From: Carya illinoinensis
Lineage: Eukaryota > Streptophyta > Magnoliopsida > Fagales > Juglandaceae
Assembly: GCF_018687715.1 (NCBI RefSeq)
Contig: NC_056755.1
Location: 26,180,501-26,244,500, forward strand
Length of the DNA: 64,000 bases
Direction: 5' to 3'
Part shown: one piece after another, positions 21,790 through 34,800 of the stretch
Layout: each line of letters begins with the position of its first letter
Numbering within the stretch: position 1 is the stretch's first letter
The notes under the pieces: generated by a model
What the model was told of the DNA's origin: nothing
Database searches by the model: none
What the model saw: the letters and a program-made list of their open reading frames with translations, nothing else
Made by a program: the position numbers and the translations under genes

Positions 21790-24700
21790 TCAACCATGGT
21801 GAGATGAGAACATGTGGGGCGTGTGGCACTTCTTTGGCTTGAGGGAAACTATTTCTATGCTGAATGGGGGCTACAATTGGAACAGTGATAGAAAAGATAG
21901 GTTTATTCGAGTCAATTCGTTCAGTGCTAGAAATGAGCTGTAAGGCTTTAATCATGGACGCATTTGATGAGATTTCCCTTGAGAAAATGGTGTAAAGGGC
22001 GTTGGCTTTGGGCCGATTAGCTGCAATAGACATGGAGGTGCGCGTAGGTGGCGATTGGCTGTGACTTGTCTGTTCCATTGATATTCCTTTTGTCGGAATG
22101 TGCTGGATCAAGTGTATTCTTCAAATTCACTCTATCAAGGATGAACAACAACAATTAAATTTGTAAGGCTCATTTAGAAAAGGTGAGATAGAATTAACAG
22201 GGCAATTATGTTCAAAACAAGGTTTTGTGATGACTTATCACTTGTGAGTTGATTAATGCCCTCAACTTTATTCAGAAATCTAACAATGGTGGAATGAGAA
22301 CTTTAGGGCCGTGTGGCACATCCTAGGCTCGAGGAAAACCAACGGTTCGGCGTATGCGCGCAAGAATTCATGAAAAGACAGGTTAATTCGAGCCAATTCG
22401 TCCAATGCTTGAAACAAACCAGGAGTGTTAATGAGGGATGGATGTGATGTGAGATTGCCCTTGAGAAAATGGTTTAAGAGGCTTGGGCTTTGGGCTGATT
22501 AGTTCCAATGCACATGCAGGTGCACCTACGTGGGATTGGCGTTGAATTGGGCTTTGGAACGATATTCCATCTATTGAAATGTGTTGGATCAATTCTAATC
22601 CACTAATTCACTCTATGAATGATGAAAAACAACAATAAAAGTCCTAAGGTCCGCATAAAAAAGGCGAGAATGAATTAATGAGAAAATTAAGCTCAAAACA
22701 TCGTTTAGAGATGACTAATCACATGTAAGTTTGTTAACGCCGTCAACTTAAGTTAAAACCTTCACAACAGCAGGTGGTGATCATGAAGGACACGTGGCAA
22801 TTCTTGGTCTCGATGGAAACTGATGGTAGGGCATATGTGGGCTATGATTGGAAGAAAGAAAGAAAAGGCGGGTTTGTTCGGGGCCAATTCGTCCATTTCT
22901 AGTAACGAGCTGGAAGGGTTAAGGTGGGAGGCATTTGATGAGATTTGACTCGAGAAAATAGTATAAAAGGCATGGGTTTAGGGGCTGATTAGTTGCAATG
23001 CACATGGATGTGCACCAAGGTGGCGATTGGCGGGGACTTGGGCGTTTGAATGGCATTCCTTCAACGGAAATGTCGTGGATCAATTCTAATCCACTAATTC
23101 ACTCTTAGATTGATAAAGAACAAGAATAGAAGTCGTAAGGTCCACATATATAAGCTGAGAAAGAATTAAAAAGGCAATTAACCTGAAAACACGGTTTAGA
23201 GATGACTAATGACTTGTGAGTTGATTAATGCCCTCAAGTCAAGTTAGAAGCTCAACCATGGTGAGATGAGAACATGTGGGGCGTGTGGCACTTCTTTGGC
23301 TTGAGGGAAACCATTTCTATGCTGAATGGGGGCTACAATTGGAACAGTGATAGAAAAGATAGGTTTATTCGAGTCAATTCGTTCAGTGCTAGAAATGTGC
23401 TGTAAGGCTTTAATCATGGACGCATTTGATGAGATTTCCCTTGAGAAAATGGTGTAAAGGGTGTTGGCTTTGGGCCGATTAGCTGCAATAGACATGGAGG
23501 TGCGCGTAGGTGGCGATTGGCTGTGACTTGTCTGTTCCATTGATATTCCTTTTGTCGGAATGTGCTGGATCAAGTGTATTCTTCAAATTCACTCTATCAA
23601 GGATGAACAACAACAATTAAATTTGTAAGGCTCATTTAGAAAAGGTGAGATAGAATTAAAAGGGCAATTATGTTCAAAACAAGGTTTTGTGATGACTAAT
23701 CACTTGTGAGTTGATTAATGCCATCAACTTTATTCAGAAATCTAACAATGGTGGAATGAGAACTTTAGGGCCGTGTGGCACATCCTAGGCTCGAGGAAAA
23801 CCAACGGTTCGGCGTATGCGCGCAAGAATTCATGAAAAGATAGGTTAATTCGAGCCAATTCGTCCAATGCTTGAAACGAACCAGGAGTGTTAATGAGGGA
23901 TGGATGTGATGTGAGATTGCCCTTGAGAAAATGGTTTAAGAGGCTTGGGCTTTGGGTTGATTTGTTCCAATGCACATGCAGGTGCACCTACGTGGGATTG
24001 GCGTTGAATTGGGCTTTGGAACGATATTCCATCTATTGAAATGTGTTGGATCAATTCTAATCCACTAATTCACTCTATGAATGATGAAAACCAACAATAA
24101 AAGTCATAAGGTCCGCATAAAAAAGGCGAGAATGAATTAATAAGAAAATTAAGCTCAAAACATCGTTTAGAGACGACTAATCACTTGTAAGTTTGTTAAT
24201 GCCGTCAACTTAAGTTAACACCTTCACAACAGCAGGCGGTGATCATGAAGGACATGTGGCAATTCTTGGTCTCGATGGAAACCGATGGTAGGGCTTATGT
24301 GGGCTATGATTGGAAGAAAGAAAGAAAAGGCGGGTTTGTTCGGGGCCAATTCGTCCATTTCTAGTAACGAGCTGGAAGGGTTAAGGTGGGAGGCATTTGA
24401 TGAGATTTGACTCGAGAAAATAGTATAAAAGGCATGGGTTTAGGGGCTGATTAGTTGCAATGCACATGGATGTGCACCAAGGTGGCGATTGGCGGGGACT
24501 TGGGCGTTTGAATGGCATTCCTTCAACGGAAATGTCGTGGATCAATTCTAATCCACTAATTCACTCTTAGATTGATAAAGAACAAGAATAGAAGTCGTAA
24601 GGTCCACATATATAAGCTGAGAAAGAATTAAAAAGGAAATTAACCTGAAAACACGGTTTAGAGATGACTAATGACTTGTGAGTTGATTAATGCCCTCAAG

Positions 24701-26733
24701 TCAAGTTAGAAGCTCAACCATGGTGAGATGAGAACATGTGGGGCGTGTGGCACTTCTTTGGCTTGAGGGAAACCGTTTCTATGCTGAATGGGGGCTACAA
24801 TTGGAACAGTGATAGAAAAGATAGGTTTATTCGAGTCAATTCGTTCAGTGCTAGAAATGAGCTGTAAGGCTTTAATCATGGACGCATTTGATGAGATTTC
24901 CCTTGAGAAAATGGTGTAAAAGGCGTTGGCTTTGGGCCGTTTCGCTAAAATAGACATGGAGGTGCGCGTACGTGGCGATTGGCTGTGACTTGTCTGTTCC
25001 ATTGATATTCCTTTTGTCGGAATGTGCTGGATCAAGTGTATTCTTCAAATTCACTCTATCAAGGATGAGCAACAACAATTGAATTTGTAAGGCTCATTTG
25101 GAAAAGGTGAGATAGAATTAAAAGGGCAATTATGTTCAAAACAAGGTTTTGTGATGACTAATCACTTGTGAGTTGATTAATGCCCTCAACTTTATTCAGA
25201 AATCTAACAATGGTGGAATGAGAACTTTAGGGCCGTGTGGCACATCCTAGGCTCGAGGAAAACCAATGGTTTGGCGTATGCGCGCAAGAATTCATGAAAA
25301 GACAGGTTAATTCGAGCCAATTCGTCCAATGCTTGAAACGAACCAGGAGTGTTAATGAGGGATGGATGTGATGTGAGATTGCCCTTGAGAAAATGGTTTA
25401 AGAGGCTTGGGCTTTGGGCTGATTAGTTCCAACGCACATGCAGGTGCACCTACGTGGGATTGGCGTTGAATTGGGCTTTGGAACGATATTCCATCTATTG
25501 AAATGTGTTGGATCAATTCTAATCCACTAATTCACTCTATGAATGATGAAAAACAACAATAAACGTCATAAGGTCTGCATAAAAAAGGCGAGAATGAATT
25601 AATAAGAAAATTAAGCTCAAAACATCGTTTAGAGACGACTAATCACTTGTAAGTTTGTTAACGCCGTCAACTTAAGTTAAAACCTTCACAACAGCAGGTG
25701 GTGATCATGAAGGACAGGTGGCAATTCTTGGTCTCGATGGAAACCGATGGTAGGGCTTATGTGGGCTATGATTGGAAGAAAGAAAGAAAAGGCGGGTTTG
25801 TTTGGGGCCAATTCGTCCATTTCTAGTAACGAGCTGGAAGGGTTAAGGTGGGAGGCATTTGATGAGATTTGACTCGAGAAAATAGTATAAAAGGCATGGG
25901 TTTAGGGGCTGATTAGTTGGAATGCACATGGATGTGCACCAAGGTGGCGATTGGCGGGGACTTGGGCGTTTGAATGGCATTCCTAAAACGGAAATGTCGT
26001 GGATCAATTCTAATCCACTAATTCACTCTTAGATTGATAAAGAACAAGAATAGAAGTCGTAAGGTCCACATATATAAGCTGAGAAAGAATTAAAAAGGAA
26101 ATTAACCTCAAAACACGGTTTAGAGATGACTAATGACTTGTGAGTTGATTAATGCCCTCAAGTCAAGTTAGAAGCTCAACCATGATGAGATGAGAACATG
26201 TGGGGCGTGTGGCACTTCTTTGGCTTGAGGGAAACCGTTTGTATGCTGAATGGGGGCTACAATTGGAACAGTGATAGAAAAGATAGGTTTATTCGAGTCA
26301 ATTCGTTCAGTGCTAGAAATGAGCTGTAAGGCTTTAATCATGGACGTATTTGATGAGATTTCCCTTGAGAAAATGGTGTAAAGGGCGTTGGCTTTGGGCC
26401 GATTAGCTGCAATAGACATGGAGGTGCGCGTAGGTGGCGATTGGCTGTGACTTGTCTGTTCCATTGATATTCCTTTTGTCGGAATGTGCTGGATCAAGTG
26501 TATTCTTCAAATTCACTCTATCAAGGATGAACAACAACAATTAAATTTGTAAGGCTCATTTAGAAAAGGTGAGATAGAATTAAAAGGGCAATTATGTTCA
26601 AAACAAGGTTTTGTGATGACTAATCACTTGTGAGTTGATTAATGCCCTCAACTTTATTCAGAAATCTAACAATGGTGGAATGAGAACTTTAGGGCCGTGT
26701 GGCACATCCTAGGCTCGAGGAAAACCAACGGTT
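21790..26733. repeat. Type-1 satellite block, U15-U17 and start of U18
   Basis: Units start at 21790, 23252, 24714 and 26176. U15 matches U13 closely, including GGTTCGGCG in B and AAAAGTCCTAAGG. U16 has private marks: GAAATGTGCTGTAAGG in A, AAGGGTGTTGG in A, and GCCATCAACT. U17 has CCGTTTCGCTAAAATAG in A. U18 has ACCATGATGAG and GGACGTATTTG. These marks let later copies at 45014-49955 be traced. The block ends at a deletion inside monomer B of U18. Confidence 0.93.
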
Positions 26734-26740
26734 GAGAAAA
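26719..26740 (+). other. 115-bp deletion joint in monomer B marking the type-1/type-2 switch
   Basis: Normal B reads ACGGTTTGGCG, then about 115 bp, then CCCTTGAGAAAATGG. Here it reads ACGGTTGAGAAAATGG, with TT shared at the joint. Left of the joint all markers are type 1, and from the following C monomer they are type 2. Unit U18 is therefore only 1346 bp. The same joint recurs near 49955 (with ACGATTGAG) and near 54222, each time at the same subfamily switch. Confidence 0.9.
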
Positions 26741-29700
26741 TGGTTTAAGAGGCTTGGGCCTTGGGCTGATTAGTTCCAATGCACATGCAGGTGCACCTAC
26801 GTGGGATTGGCGTTGAATTGGGCTTTGGAACGATATTCCATCTATTGAAATGTGTTGGATGAATTCTAATCCACTAATTCACTCTATGAATGATGAAAAA
26901 CAACAATAAAAGTCATAAGGTCCGCATAAAAAAGGCGAGAATGAATTAATAAGAAAAATAAGCTCAAAACATCGTTTAGAGACGACTAATCACCTGTAAG
27001 TATGTTAATGCCGTCAACTTAAGTTAAAACCTTCACAATGGTAGGTTGTGTTCATGAAGGACATGTGGCACTTCTTGGGCTCGATGGAAGCCGATGGTAG
27101 GGCTTATGTGGGTTGCGATTGGAAGAACGAAAGAAAAGGCGGGTTTGTTCGGGGCCAATTCGTCCATTTCTAGTAATGAGCTGGAAGGGTTAAGGTGGGA
27201 GGCATTTGATGAGATTTCACTTGAGAAAATAGTATAAAAGGCATGTGTTACGGGCTGATTAGTTGCAATGCACATGGATGTGCACCAAGGTGGCGATTGG
27301 CGGGGACTTTGGCGTTGGAATGGCATTCCTTCAACGGTAATGTCGTGGATCAATTCTAATCCACTAATTCACTCTTAGATTGATAAAGAACAAGAATAGA
27401 TGTCGTAAGGTCCCCATATATAAGCTGAGACAGAATTAAAAAGGCAATTAACCTGAAAACACGGTTTAGAGATGACTAATGACTTGTGAGTTGATTAATG
27501 CCCTCAACTCAAGTTAGAAGCTCAGCCATGGTGAGATGAGAACATGTGGGGTGTGTGGCACTTCTTTGGCTTGAGGGAAACCGTTTGTATGCTGAATGGG
27601 GGCTACAATTGGAACAGTGATAGAAAAGATAGGTTTATTCAAGTCAAATCGTTCAGCGCTAGAAATGAGCTATAAGGCTTTAATCACGGACGCAATTGAT
27701 GAGATTTCCCTTGAGAAAATGGTGTAAAGGGCGTTGGCTTCGGGCCGACTAGTTGCATTGCACATGGAGGTGCGCGTAGGTGGCGATTGGCTGTGACTTG
27801 TCTGTTCCACTGACATTCCTTTTGAAGAAATGTGCTGGATCAAGTGTATTCTTCAAATTGCCTCTATGAAGGATGAACAACAACAATTAAATTTGTAAGG
27901 CTCATTTAGAAAAGGTGAGATAGAATCAAAAGGGCAATTATGTTCAAAACAAGGTTTTGTGATGACTAATCACTTGTGAGTTGATTAATGCCCTCAACTT
28001 TATTCAGAAACCTAACAATGGTGGAATGTGAACTTTAGGGCCGTGTGGCACATTCTAGGCTTGAGGAAAACCAATGGTTTGGCGTATGTGCGCAAGAATT
28101 CATGAAAAGACGGGTTTTTTCGAGCCAATTCGTCCAATGCTTGAAACGAATCAGGAGTGTTAATGAGGGATGGATGTGATGTGAGATTGCCCTTCAGAAA
28201 ATGGTTTAAGAGGCTTGGGCTTTGGCCTGATTAGTTCCAATGCACATGCAGGTGCACCTACGTGGGATTGGTGTTGAATTGGGCTTTGGAACGATATTCC
28301 ATCTATTGAAATGTGTTGGATCAATTCTAATCCACTAGTTCACTCTATGAATGATGAAAAACAACAATAAAAGTCATAAGGTCTGTATAAAAAAGGCGAG
28401 AATGAATTAATAAGAAAATTAAGCTCAAAACATCGTTTAGAGATGACTAATCACATGTAATTCTGTTAATGCCGTCAACTTAAGTTAAAACCTGCACAAT
28501 GGCAGGTTGTGATCACGAAGGACATGTGGCACTTCTTGCGCTCGATGGAAACCGATGGTAGGGCTTATGTGGCTTGCGATTGGAAGAACAAAAGAAAAGG
28601 CGGGTTTGATCGGGGCCAATTCGTCCATTTCTAGTAACAAGCTGGAAGGGATAAGGTGGGAGGCATTTGATTAGATTTTACTCGAGAAAATAGTATAAAA
28701 GGCATGTGTTACGGGTTGATTAGTTGCAATGCACAAGGATGTGCACCAAGTTGGCGATTGGCGGGGACTTGGGCGTTGGAATGGCGTTCCTTCAACGGAA
28801 ATGTCATGGATCAATTCTAATCCACTAATTCACTCTTAGATTGATAAAGAACAAGAATAGAAGTCGTAAGGTCCACATATATAAGCTGAGAAAGAATTAA
28901 AAAGGAAATTAACCTGAAAACACGGTTTAGAGATGACTAATGACTTGTGAGTTGATTAATGCCCTCAACTCAAGTAAGAAGCTCAACTACGGTGAGATGA
29001 GAACATGTGGGCGTGTGGCACTTCTTTGGCTTAAGGGAAACCGTTTGTATGCTGAATGGAGGCTACAATTGGAACAGTGATAGAAAAGATAGGTTTATTC
29101 GAGTCAATTCGTTCAGCGCTGGAAATGAGCTGTAAGGCTTTAATCATGGACGCATTTGATGAGATTTCCCTTGAGAAAATGGTGTAAAGGGCATTGGCTT
29201 TGGGCCGACTAGTTGCAATGCACATGGAGGTGCGCGTAGGTGGCGATTGGCTGTGACTTGTCTGTTCCACTGACATTCCTTTTGTCGGAATGTGCTGGAT
29301 CAAGTGTATTCTTCAAATTCACTCTATCAAGGATGAACAACAACAATTAAATTTGTAAGGCTCATTTAGAAAAGGTGAGATAGAATTAAATGGGCAATTA
29401 TGTTCAAAACAAGGTTTTGTGATGACTAATCACTTGTGAGTTGATTAATGCCCTCAACTTTATTCAGAAACCTAACAATGGTGGAATGAGAACTTTAGGG
29501 CCGTGTGGCACATCCTAGGCTCGAGGAAAACCAATGGTTTGGCTTATGTACGCAAGAATTCATGAAAAGACGGGTTTTTTCGAGCCAATTCGTCCAATGC
29601 TTGAAACGAATCAGGAGTGTTAATGAGGGATGGATGTGATGTGAGATTGCCCTTCAAAAAATGGTTTAAGAGGCTTGGGCTTTGGGCTGATTAGTTCCAA

Positions 29701-31410
29701 TGCACATGCAGGTGCACCTACGTGGGATTGGTGTTGAATTGGGCTTTGGAACGATATTCCATCTATTGAAATGTGTTGGATCAATTCTAATCCACTAATT
29801 CACTCTATGAATGATGAAAAACAACAATAAAAGTCATAAGGTCCGTATAAAAAAGGCGAGAATGAATTAATAAGAAAATTAAGCTCAAAACATCGTTTAG
29901 AGACGACTAATCACTTGTAAGTTTGTTAATGCCGTCAACTTAAGTTTAAACCTTCACAATGGCAGGTTGTGACCATGAAGGACATGTGGCACTTCTTGGG
30001 CTCGATGGAAACCGATGGTAGGGCTTATGTGGGTTGCGATTGGAAGAACGAAAGAAAAGGCGGGTTTGTTCGGGGCCAATTCGTCCATTTCTAGTAACCA
30101 GCTGGAAGGGATAAGGTGGGAGTTAGTGATGAGATTTTACTCGAGAAAATAGTATAAAAGGCATGGGTTACGGGCTGATTAGTTGCAATGCACATGGATG
30201 TGCACCAAGGTGGCGATTGGCGGGGACTTGCGCGTTGGAATTGCATTCATTCAACGGAAATGTCGTGGATGAATTCTAATCCACTAATTCACTCTTAGAT
30301 TGATAAAGAACAAGAACAGAAGTCGTAAGGTCCACATATATAAGCTGAGAAAGAATTAAATAGGAAATTAACCTGAAAACACGGTTTAGAGATGACTAAT
30401 GACTTGTGAGTTGATTAATGCCCTCAACTCAAGTTAGAAGCTCAACCATGGTGAGATGAGAACATGTGGGCGTGTGGCACTTCTTTGGCTTAAGGGAAAC
30501 CGTTTGTATGCTGAATGGAGGCTACAATTGGAACAGTGATAGAAAAGATAGGTTTATTCGAGTCAATTCGTTCAGCGCTGGAAATGAGCTGTAAGGCTTT
30601 AATCATGGACGCATTTGATGAGATTTCCCTTGAGAAAATGGTGTAAAGGGCATTGGCTTTGGGCCGACTAGTTGCAATGCACATGGAGGTGCGCGTAGGT
30701 GGCGATTGGCTGTGACTTGTCTGTTCCATTGACATTCCTTTTGTTGGAATGTGCTGGATCAAGTGTATTCTTCAAATTCCCTCTATGAAGGATGAATGAC
30801 AACAATTAAATTTGTAAGGCTCGTTTAGAAAAGGTGAGATAGAATTAAAAGGGCAATTATGTTCAAAACAAGGTTTTGTGATGACTAATCATTTGTGAGT
30901 TGATTAATGCCCTCAACTTTATTCAGAAACCTAACAATGGTGGAAAGAGAACTTTAGGGCCGTGTGGCACATTCCAGGCTCGAGGAAAACCAATGGTTTG
31001 GCGTATGTGCGCAAGAATTCATGAAAAGACGGGTTTTTTCGAGCCAATTCGTCCAATGCTTGAAACGAACCAGGAGTGTTAATGAGGGATGGATGTGATG
31101 TGAGATTGCCCAAGAGAAAATGGTTTAAGAGGCTTGGGCTTTGGGCTGATTAGTTCCAATGCACATGCAGGTGCACCTACGTGGGATTGGTGTTGAATTG
31201 GGCTTTGGAAAGATATTCCATCTATTGAAATGTGTTGGATCAATTCTAATCCACTAATTCACTCTATGAATGATGAAAAACAACAATAAAAGTCATAAGG
31301 TCCGTATAAACAAGGCGAGAATGAATTAATAAGAAAATTAAGCTCAAAACATCGTTTAGAGATGACTAATCGCTTGTAAGTATGTTAATGCCGTCAACTT
31401 AAGTGAAAAC

Positions 31411-31858
31411 CTGCACAATGGGAGGTTGTGATCATGAAGGACATGTTGCACTTCTTGGGCTGCGATTGGAAGAACGAAAGAAAAGGCGGGTTTATTCGGG
31501 GCCAATTCATCCATTTCTAGTAACGAGCTGGAAGGGTTAAGGTGGGAGGCATTTGCTGAGGTTTCACTCAACAAAATAGTATAAAAGGCATGGGTTACGA
31601 GCTGATTCACATGGATGTGCACCAAGGTGGCGATTGGCGGGGACTTGGGCGTTGGAATGGCATTCCTTCAACGGAAATGTCGTGGATCAATTCTAATCCA
31701 CTAATTCACTCATAGATTGATAAAGAACAAGAATAGAAGTCGTAAGGTCCACATATATAAGCTGAGAAAGAATTAAAAAGGAAATTAACCTGAAAACACG
31801 GTTTAGAGATGACTAATGACTTGTGAGTTGATTAATGCCCTCAACTCAAGTTAGAAGC
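31411..31858 (+). repeat. Monomer C of U21 with two internal deletions
   Basis: Compared with the C of U20, about 33 bp is missing where TTCTTGGGCT joins GCGATTGG near 31460, and about 10 bp is missing where GAGCTGATT joins CACATGG near 31606. Together these explain why U21 is 1417 bp long. Imperfect GGGCT/GGGTT repeats flank the first loss, which fits slippage. I found no other copy of this allele in the window. Confidence 0.85.
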
Positions 31859-34800
31859 TCAGCCCTGGTGAGATGAGAACATGTGGGGTGTGTGGCACTT
31901 CTTTGGATTGAGGGAAACCGTTTGTATGCTGAATGGGGGCTACAATTGGAACAGTGATAGAAAAGATAGGTTTATTCGAGTCAAATCGTTCAGCGCTAGA
32001 AATGAGCTATAAGGCTTTAATCATGGACGCATTTGATGAGATTTCCCTTGAGAAAATGGTGTAAAGGGCGTTGGCTTTGGGCCGACTAGTTGCAATGCAC
32101 ATGGAGGTGCGCGTAGGTGGCGATTGGCTGTGACTTGTCTATTCCATTGACATTCCTTTTGTCGAAATGTGCTGGATCAAGTGTATTCTTCAAATTCACT
32201 CTATCAAGGATGAACAACAACAATTAAATTTGTAAGGCTCATTTAGAAAAGGTGAGATAGAATTAAATGGGCAATTATGTTCAAAACATGGTTTTGTGAT
32301 GACTAATCACTTGTGAGTTGATTAATGCCCTCAACTTTATTTAGAAACCTAACAATGGTGGAATAAGAACTTTAGGGCCGTGTGGCACATCCTAGGCTCG
32401 AGGAAGACCAATGGTTTGGCGTATGTGCGCAAGAATTCATGAAAAGACGGGTTTTTTCGAGCCAATTCGTCCAATGCTTGAAACGAATCAGGAGTGTTAA
32501 TGAGGGATGGATGTGATGTGAGATTGCCCTTCAGAAAATGGTTTAAGAGGCTTGGGCTTTGGGCTAATTAGTTCCAATGCACATGCAGGTGCACCTACGT
32601 GGGATTGGGGTTGAATTGGGCTTTGGAACGATATTCCATCTATTGAAATGTGTTGGATCAATTCTAATCCACTAATTCACTCTATGAATGATGAAAAACA
32701 ACAATAAAAGTCATAAGGTCCGTATAAAAAAGGCGAGAATGAATTAATAAGAAAATTAAGCTCAAAACATCGTTCAGAGATGACTAATCACTTGTAAGTT
32801 TGTTAATGCCGTCAACTTAAGTTAAAACCTTCACAATGGTAGGTTGTGAGCATGAAGGACATTTGGCACTTCTTGGGCTCGATGGAAACCGATGGTAGGG
32901 CTTATGTGGGTTGCGATTGGAAGAACGAAAGAAAAGGCGGGTTTGTTCAGGGCCAATTCGTCCATTTCTTGTAATGAGCTGGAAGGTTTAAGGTGGGAGG
33001 CATTTGATGAGATTTCACTTGAGAAAATAGTATACAAGGCATCGGTTAGGGGCTGATTAGTTGCAATGCACATGGATGTGCACCAAGGTGGCGATTGGCG
33101 GGGACTTTGGGCGTTGGAATGGCATTCCTTCAACGGAAATGTCATGGATCAATTCTAATCCACTAATTCACTCTTAGATTGATAAAGAACAAGAATAGAA
33201 GTTGTAAGGTCCACATATATAAGTTGAGAAAGAATTAAAAAGGAAATGAACCTGAAAACACGGTTTAGAGATGACTAGTGACTTGTGAGTTGATTAATGC
33301 CCTCAACTCAAGTTAGAAGCTCAACCATGGTGAGATGAGAACATGTGGGGCATGTGGCACTTCTTTGGCTTGAGGGAAACCGTTTGTATGCTGAATGGGG
33401 GCTACAATTGGAACAGTGATAGAAAAGATAGGTTTTTTCGAGTCAAATCGTTCAGTGCTAGAAATGAGCTATAAGGCTTTAATCATGGACGCATTTGATG
33501 AGATTTCCCTTGAGAAAATGGTGTAAAGGGCGTTGGCTTTTGGCAGATTAGTTGCAATGCACATGGAGGTGTGCATAGGTGGCGATTGGCTGTGACTTGT
33601 TTGTTCCACTGACATTCCTTTTGTCGAAATGTGCTGGATCAAGTGTATACTTCAAATTCACTCTATGAAGGATGAACAACAACAATTAAATTTGTAAGGC
33701 TCATTTGGAAAAGGTGAGATAGAATTAAAAGGGCAATTATGTTCAGAACAAGGTTTTGTGCTGACTAATCACTTGTGAGTTGATTAATACCCTCAACTTT
33801 ATTCAGAAACCTAACAATGGTGGAATGAGAAATTTAGGGCCGTGTGGCACATCCTAGGCTAGAGGAAAACCAATGGTTTGGCGTATGTGCGCAAGAATTC
33901 ATGAAAAGACGGGTTTTTTCGAGCCAATTCGTCCAATGCCTGAAACGAATCAGGAGTGTTAATGAGGGATGGATGTGATGTGACATTGCCCTTCAGAAAC
34001 TGGTTTAAGAGGCTTGGGCTTTGGGCTGATTAGTTCCAATGCACATGCAGGTGCACCTACGTGGGATTGGCGTTGAATTGGGATTTGGAACGATATTCCA
34101 TCTATTGAAATGTGTTGGATCAATTCTTATCCACTAATTCACTCCATGAATGATGAAAAACAACAATAAAAGTCATAAGGTCCGTATAAAAAAAGGCGAG
34201 AATGAATTAATAAGAAAATTAAGCTCAAAACATCGTTTAGAGACGACTAATCACTTGTAAGTTTGTTAATGCCGTCAACTTAAGTTTAAACCTTCACAAT
34301 GGCAGGTTGTGAGCATGAAGGACATTTGGCACTTCTTGGGCTCGATGGAAACCGATGGTAGGGCTTATGTGGGTTGCGATTGGAAGAACGAAGGAAAAGG
34401 CGGGTTTGTTCGGGGCCAATTCGTCCATTTCTGGTAATGAGCTGGAAGGTTTAAGGTGGGAGGCATTTGATGAGATTTCACTTGGGAAAATAGTATACAA
34501 GGCATGGGTTAGGGGCTGATTAGTTGCAATGCACATGGATGTGCACCAAGGTGGCGATTGGCGGGGACTTTGGGCGTTGGAATGGCATTCCTTCAACGGA
34601 AATGTCGTGGATCAATTCTAATCCACTAATTCACTCTTAGATTGATAAAGAACAAGAATAGATGTCGTAAGGTCCACATATATAAGTTGAGAAAGAATTA
34701 AAATGGAAATTAACCTGAAAACACGGTTTAGAGATGACTAATGACTTGTGAGTTGATTAATGCCCTCAACTCAAGTTCGAAGCTCAACCACGGTGAGATG

